From: Spirochaetota bacterium
Lineage (GTDB): Bacteria; Spirochaetota; UBA4802; UBA5550
DNA length: 64,000 bases
Assembly (NCBI GenBank): GCA_016929135.1
Contig: JAFGJK010000110.1
Coordinates: forward strand, 20,923-84,922
Direction of reading: 5' to 3'
In this document: positions 60,217 through 64,000 of the stretch, one piece after another
Layout of the letters: the number at the start of each line of letters is the position of its first letter
Numbering within the stretch: position 1 is the stretch's first letter
Notes under the pieces: model-generated
What the model saw: the letters and a program-made list of their open reading frames with translations, nothing else
Told to the model about the DNA's origin: nothing
Databases searched by the model: none
Position numbers and translations under genes: made by a program

Positions 60217-63045
60217 ATGATACGGAAACGTCTGCTATATTTCCTTCTGTGGTACGGTATCGTAATGCTGCTCATCACCGCGGCAGGCGAGGCGGTGCCG
60301 GGGTCGCTTTCCGCGGTGAGACTTCCGTCGCTGATCGATCTCGTCCCCTCGGGCCTGCGGCAGATCCTCATCCCGGAGGCGGCGGCGCGGAAGAAGGCCG
60401 CGACGCCGTTGGTATATTTCCATGCCGGCAAGGGTTCCCGTCTCCTGTCGAGGTTTTTCACCAAGCTGGGTGAGCTCGAGGCGGGCAGGCGGCAGACCGT
60501 CAGGATCATGCACTTCGGGGACTCGCTTATATGGGCCGATAATTTTTCATCGCCGCTGCGACGCCGGTTCCAGAAGGATTTCGGCGACGGGGGGAGGGGG
60601 ATCGTGCCTGCCGCGCACCTCCCCTATTCCCTGCTGGATGATCATGTGAACCGCACCGCGCCGGGCCATTTCAGGGTGCACCGGCTCACCCACAGGTTTG
60701 TCGGCGTGGGGGGGGTCAGGATACAGCCGGATGAAAACCGGGCGCTCGGATTTTCCGGCGAGAGCTGCGCGCCGCTCTTTTCCGGCGCTACGGTCCGCCT
60801 CGAGGCCCCGGCGGGGAGCGCGGGATGGAGCGAGGTGGGCCTGTTCCTCAGGATGGATGAGTCCTCTTCAGGGGGAACCCCCGTGACGGTTCGAGTGAAG
60901 CTCGACGGCCGCGAGGAGGTCAGGTCCGTCGTCATGGCTCCGGGCGAGACCAGGCGGATTTCCTGTTCCGCTGGAGGGGCCAGGAGCCTCGAATTGGATT
61001 TCCCTGAATCCGGTGCGCTCCCCTACGTGGACGGCATAAGCCTGGAGACCGGTAGGGGCATCGTCTACAGCACCTTTGTAAGGATGGGGACGCACCTGTC
61101 GTGGCTCGGGGCGGTGCCGGAGATGCATTTTCTGCAGGGGATGCGGGGTGCGGCGCCGGATCTGGTGATATTTCAGTACGGGATAAACGAGGCGGCCTCG
61201 CTGGACGGCGTGAGCTTCTTTAAAAAAGAGGACCTGCGGGCACAGATGGTCCGGTTTCTTTCCCGGTTCAGGAGAACGCTTCCGGAAACCGATATCCTCA
61301 TCATCGGTCCGCCGGAGAGACTCTCCGCAGAGGATGGGCTCATGCCGATGGAGGAGACCATGCGGGTGATCGCGGTGCAGCGGCAGGTGGCGGCGTCGAT
61401 GGGGGCCGCGTTCTTCGATACCTATGAGTTCCTCGGAGGGCCCGGCCAGATGATGGATATGGTGCGCCGGGGACTGGCTATCAATGACTTCACGCATCTC
61501 ACCCGCCGCGGTGGCGAAGAGATCGCCGGAAGGGTGTACCGGGTCATGTACCGGGAATACGCGCGGTTTTCCGGCCGCGGTGGGCAGGTGGGGTATGAGG
61601 GAGCGGCATTGACCTCAGCATCCCGCCGTGTACCGATCCTCTTCAATTCCGCCGCATATATTTACTTCTTCATTGCCGTGCTCTGCGCCTCGTTTTTTCT
61701 CATGAAACGGCACACCGCCAGGACCGCGGTGCTGCTGGGCGCGTCGGCGTACTTCTATTTCACCTGGGAAACCTGGCCGATGCTGCTCCTCTCCGGCACC
61801 GTTACGGTGGATTATCTCGCCGGCAGGCTCATCTGCCGCGCCAGGGCCCGTGGCGGGAGGGGAACCCCATGGCTGGCCCTGTCGGTTCTCTACAACCTGG
61901 GGGTTCTGGTCTTCTTCAAGTATTCCGCCGCGGTGACCGGTGGCCTGCGATGGCTTTCCGGAGGCGCCGTGCCGGTGCTGCACCTGCTCATGCCCGCAGG
62001 GATCTCCTTCTACGCCTTCAGGTCCCTCTCCTGCACGATCGACCTGTGGCGAGGGAGGACCCTCCCGGAGACGAATCCTCTCCGCTACGGGATCTTCGTC
62101 TCCTTCTTCCCGCAGATGCTCGCGGGCCCCATCTCCAGGGCGAGGGATTTTTCCGGGGCGGCGCTGCGCAGGTTCCGGCAGATCGACCGGTGGTATCCCC
62201 GCCTGGCGACGCACTACGTTTCTGCGGCGCTCCTGTTGATCCTCACGGGGCTCCTGAAGAAGGCCGGAGCGGACTGGCTCGGCGCCAACATCGTGGACAG
62301 GGTTTACGGAAATCCGGCCATGTTCTCGTCTGTGGAGGCCCTTGCGGCCATCATGGGCTACGGCGTGCAGATCTACGCCGACTTCTCCGGCTATACCGAT
62401 ATCGCCCTGGGCTGCGCCTCGCTCCTGGGATTCCGGCTGCCGGCGAACTTCAACCGCCCCTACCTCTCCGTGTCCGTCAGCGAGTTCTGGCGTCGCTGGC
62501 ACATCACCCTGGGCTCCTGGTTCAGGGACTACGTCTACATCGGCCTCGGCGGGAACAGGAGGCGCGTCTACCTGAACCTCCTGCTGACGATGCTCCTCTG
62601 CGGCCTCTGGCACGGCGCCGGGCTGAACTTCGCCCTCTGGGGGCTCTACCACGGCCTCTTCCTCGTCCTGGAGAGGAAAACCCGCCTGCACAGGACAGAG
62701 GGGATCGGGACCGCCGCGAGGCTTGTCAGGACCGCCATCACCCTGGCGGTGGTGCTCTTCGGCTGGATTATCTTCCGCGTTGATTCCTGGGATACCTTCG
62801 GCGGGATCATGAGCGCCATCGCCTCCTGTACGACCCACACGCCGAACCTGGACCCAGTGGTGACGGGCGTGATCCTGGGGTTCTATCTGATCCATTTCAC
62901 ACCCCCGGCGTGGAAGCAGGTTGCCGGCAGGCTCTGGCGCCGCCTCCCCCTTCCGGTGCAGGCGCTTGCCGCCTCGGCGGTCACCGTGGGGCTCTACAAA
63001 ATCGCCGCCGCAGGGGCCAGACCCTTTATCTATTTCAGGTTCTAG
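60217..63045 (+). CDS. Single-chain SGNH-hydrolase/MBOAT acyltransferase fusion
   Basis: About 942 residues. One membrane helix (LLYFLLWYGIVMLLITAAGE) leads to an extracytoplasmic SGNH/GDSL domain (about 85-450): block I MHFGDSLIWADNF, a GINEA block, and block V DFTHLTRRG. A beta-sandwich-like insert lies between blocks I and III. After a second helix near 480 comes an AlgI-type MBOAT domain (about 490-850): VVDYLAG-like start, FNRPYLSVSVSEFWRRWHIT and the catalytic His in LWHGAGLNFALWGLYHG. In known systems (AlgI/AlgJ/AlgX, DltB/DltD, PatA/PatB) these parts are separate proteins. Likely job: move acetyl or acyl groups through the membrane onto an envelope polysaccharide. ATG 60217 preferred over GTG 60175; both ribosome sites are weak. 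Confidence 0.85.
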   Translation: MIRKRLLYFLLWYGIVMLLITAAGEAVPGSLSAVRLPSLIDLVPSGLRQILIPEAAARKKAATPLVYFHAGKGSRLLSRFFTKLGELEAGRRQTVRIMHFGDSLIWADNFSSPLRRRFQKDFGDGGRGIVPAAHLPYSLLDDHVNRTAPGHFRVHRLTHRFVGVGGVRIQPDENRALGFSGESCAPLFSGATVRLEAPAGSAGWSEVGLFLRMDESSSGGTPVTVRVKLDGREEVRSVVMAPGETRRISCSAGGARSLELDFPESGALPYVDGISLETGRGIVYSTFVRMGTHLSWLGAVPEMHFLQGMRGAAPDLVIFQYGINEAASLDGVSFFKKEDLRAQMVRFLSRFRRTLPETDILIIGPPERLSAEDGLMPMEETMRVIAVQRQVAASMGAAFFDTYEFLGGPGQMMDMVRRGLAINDFTHLTRRGGEEIAGRVYRVMYREYARFSGRGGQVGYEGAALTSASRRVPILFNSAAYIYFFIAVLCASFFLMKRHTARTAVLLGASAYFYFTWETWPMLLLSGTVTVDYLAGRLICRARARGGRGTPWLALSVLYNLGVLVFFKYSAAVTGGLRWLSGGAVPVLHLLMPAGISFYAFRSLSCTIDLWRGRTLPETNPLRYGIFVSFFPQMLAGPISRARDFSGAALRRFRQIDRWYPRLATHYVSAALLLILTGLLKKAGADWLGANIVDRVYGNPAMFSSVEALAAIMGYGVQIYADFSGYTDIALGCASLLGFRLPANFNRPYLSVSVSEFWRRWHITLGSWFRDYVYIGLGGNRRRVYLNLLLTMLLCGLWHGAGLNFALWGLYHGLFLVLERKTRLHRTEGIGTAARLVRTAITLAVVLFGWIIFRVDSWDTFGGIMSAIASCTTHTPNLDPVVTGVILGFYLIHFTPPAWKQVAGRLWRRLPLPVQALAASAVTVGLYKIAAAGARPFIYFRF

Positions 63046-63908
63046 GGGGACGCGTTCTTGGCGCACCGGAAACCCACATGGTGGAAGGGGACGTTTTTCG
63101 GGTAGTGGGGGCGCCGGTTCGATCCCCTGGCATAGGCGGCGCTCCACCACCAGGATCCCCCCCGGAGCACCTTCCTCTCGTGGCCGGGGCAGGAGTCGGC
63201 TCCGTCGCAGGGCCCTTTCGGGTTCTGCCCGGCGCAGCCGGCACCGCACCGCGAGTAATTCTCGCTGTACCAGTCCTGTACCCATTCCCATGAATTGCCC
63301 ACCATGTCGTGAAGGCCGTAGCGTCCGGCCTTCTTCGAGCCCACCTCCCAGGTGGTGCCTTTGCCGCACCCCTTCTTCCCCTTCTCCTCGATCACCGCAC
63401 GGCTGCAGTCGGCCTCGTCGTTACCCCAGGGGAAGGTCTCGCCCGCCTCGCCGCGTGCCGCCCTCTCCCATTCGGCCTCCGTGGGGAGCCGCTTGCCGCG
63501 CCAGCGGCAGTAGTCTCGCGCCTGGAACCAGGTGACCCCCAGCATCGGCTGCGAGGGCCGGTCGTAGCCGCTGTAGTAGGGTCTGGCGAAGGAGCAGGCC
63601 CCCGCCTCCATGCACTGGTGATACTGCCGGTAGGTGACCTCGAAGATGTCCATGAAGAAGGCGCTCACCGCAACGGTGCCCCGGGGGGATTCGTCGGTGA
63701 CCGGCATTCCGGTATCCTCGTCTGCCGAAGGGGCGTCGCTTCCGCGGATGAAGCTGCCGCCGGGGACGCACCTCATCCCCTCCGGTTCCGGCATGCCGCC
63801 GCAGGGGCCTCCAGCTCCACGGGGAGCCTCGCAGGCCCCAAACCAGGCGAGCAGAAGAGTTGCCACAATGAATCCCGCCAGGACGGGGGGGTGGATTCGG
63901 TCGTTCAT
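63042..63908 (-). CDS. Lipoprotein with a SUMF1/FGE-like domain
   Basis: 288 residues. A signal peptide with lipobox WFGAC precedes a formylglycine-generating-enzyme-like fold (about 45-285): PGGSFIRGSDAPS, VTWFQARDYCRWRGKRLPTE, AEWERAARGEAGETFPWGND and VLRGGSWWWSAAYARGSNRR. The active-site Cys pair of real FGE is replaced by Trp/Ser/Ala here, so it should not make formylglycine; it is more likely a binding domain. It shares the four bases CTAG with the end of the acyltransferase gene, the two being convergent. Confidence 0.85.
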   Translation of the reverse strand: MNDRIHPPVLAGFIVATLLLAWFGACEAPRGAGGPCGGMPEPEGMRCVPGGSFIRGSDAPSADEDTGMPVTDESPRGTVAVSAFFMDIFEVTYRQYHQCMEAGACSFARPYYSGYDRPSQPMLGVTWFQARDYCRWRGKRLPTEAEWERAARGEAGETFPWGNDEADCSRAVIEEKGKKGCGKGTTWEVGSKKAGRYGLHDMVGNSWEWVQDWYSENYSRCGAGCAGQNPKGPCDGADSCPGHERKVLRGGSWWWSAAYARGSNRRPHYPKNVPFHHVGFRCAKNASP

Positions 63909-64000
63909 GACATTTGACCTGCTCCCCAATTTTTGTACCAATTCATGAGGGAAAATCTCATGCCGTTTGAGCAATGAATTCATACGGAGTAAGTCCATTC

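Noticed and set aside
61615..63369. 584-codon open frame antisense to the acyltransferase gene
   Set aside because: Arg/Gly/Pro/Glu-rich translation with no motif; typical antisense shadow of a GC-rich gene, and the plus-strand protein has clear MBOAT motifs.
1..64000. CRISPR array, prophage, transposase or integron
   Set aside because: No regularly spaced repeats, transposase motifs, integrase or phage structural genes were seen anywhere in the window.

Overview
The window is GC-rich bacterial chromosome carrying about 55 protein genes, one tmRNA gene, no rRNA and no tRNA that I could recognise. The cell is Gram-negative in type: there is an MCE/MlaD protein, an outer-membrane beta-barrel protein and several lipoproteins. 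It looks motile and chemotactic, with two methyl-accepting proteins, a CheD and a flagellin-like protein, and it degrades fatty acids. Several protein designs resemble those I associate with spirochaetes, especially the Leptospira side: a protein with two cyclic-nucleotide-binding domains, a chemoreceptor with an N-terminal 7TM region, a pseudo-receiver/GGDEF protein, and PAS proteins ending in LuxR-type helices. I therefore lean towards a high-GC member of Spirochaetota. This is an inference from architecture; a deltaproteobacterium-like lineage is not excluded.

Layout. 0-6.2 kb: a lipase with a histone-H1-like tail, a degenerate response regulator, and a minus-strand run (GNAT, Sua5/TsaC, CysZ-like, Tmk). 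6.2-14 kb: a FadR-type regulator divergent from a beta-oxidation operon (fadI, fadJ, a broken acyl-CoA synthetase, an acyl-CoA dehydrogenase). This leads into a more AT-rich stretch with CheD and a flavodoxin/ferredoxin pair. 14-23 kb: a B12-type radical SAM enzyme, an ADP-forming acyl-CoA synthetase, a 3D-domain protein, the pncA-pncB NAD salvage pair, a stand-alone AICAR transformylase and YjbQ. 23-33 kb: mostly minus-strand housekeeping and envelope genes (double-CNB protein, DJ-1, TelA, XpaC, Pth, STAS, LTA-synthase-type sulfatase, radical SAM, 3-hydroxyacyl-CoA dehydrogenase, lipoprotein phosphatase).

33-45 kb is a signalling block: an SH3 protein, two overlapping PAS histidine kinases and two chemoreceptors. 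45-49.5 kb holds a hydrolase/Fe-S pair, ssrA with a clear promoter, two unknown genes and a flagellin-like protein. 49.5-64 kb holds a VOC protein, aconitase, a Cys-rich protein, a porin-like protein, RadA, MCE, two PAS signalling proteins, a large SGNH-MBOAT fusion and a SUMF1-domain lipoprotein.

Points most worth a second look: the single-chain SGNH+MBOAT acyltransferase (60217-63045); the lipase with an H1-like tail (311-1336); a FadR-type operator lying between the -35 and -10 boxes of the fad promoter (6250-6277); the fadD-like pseudogene inside that operon; a long cruciform/multibranch element just upstream of ssrA (46493-46595); and a structured 5' leader on a chemoreceptor gene (40267-40350).

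All calls come from reading the sequence. No database or folding program was run.
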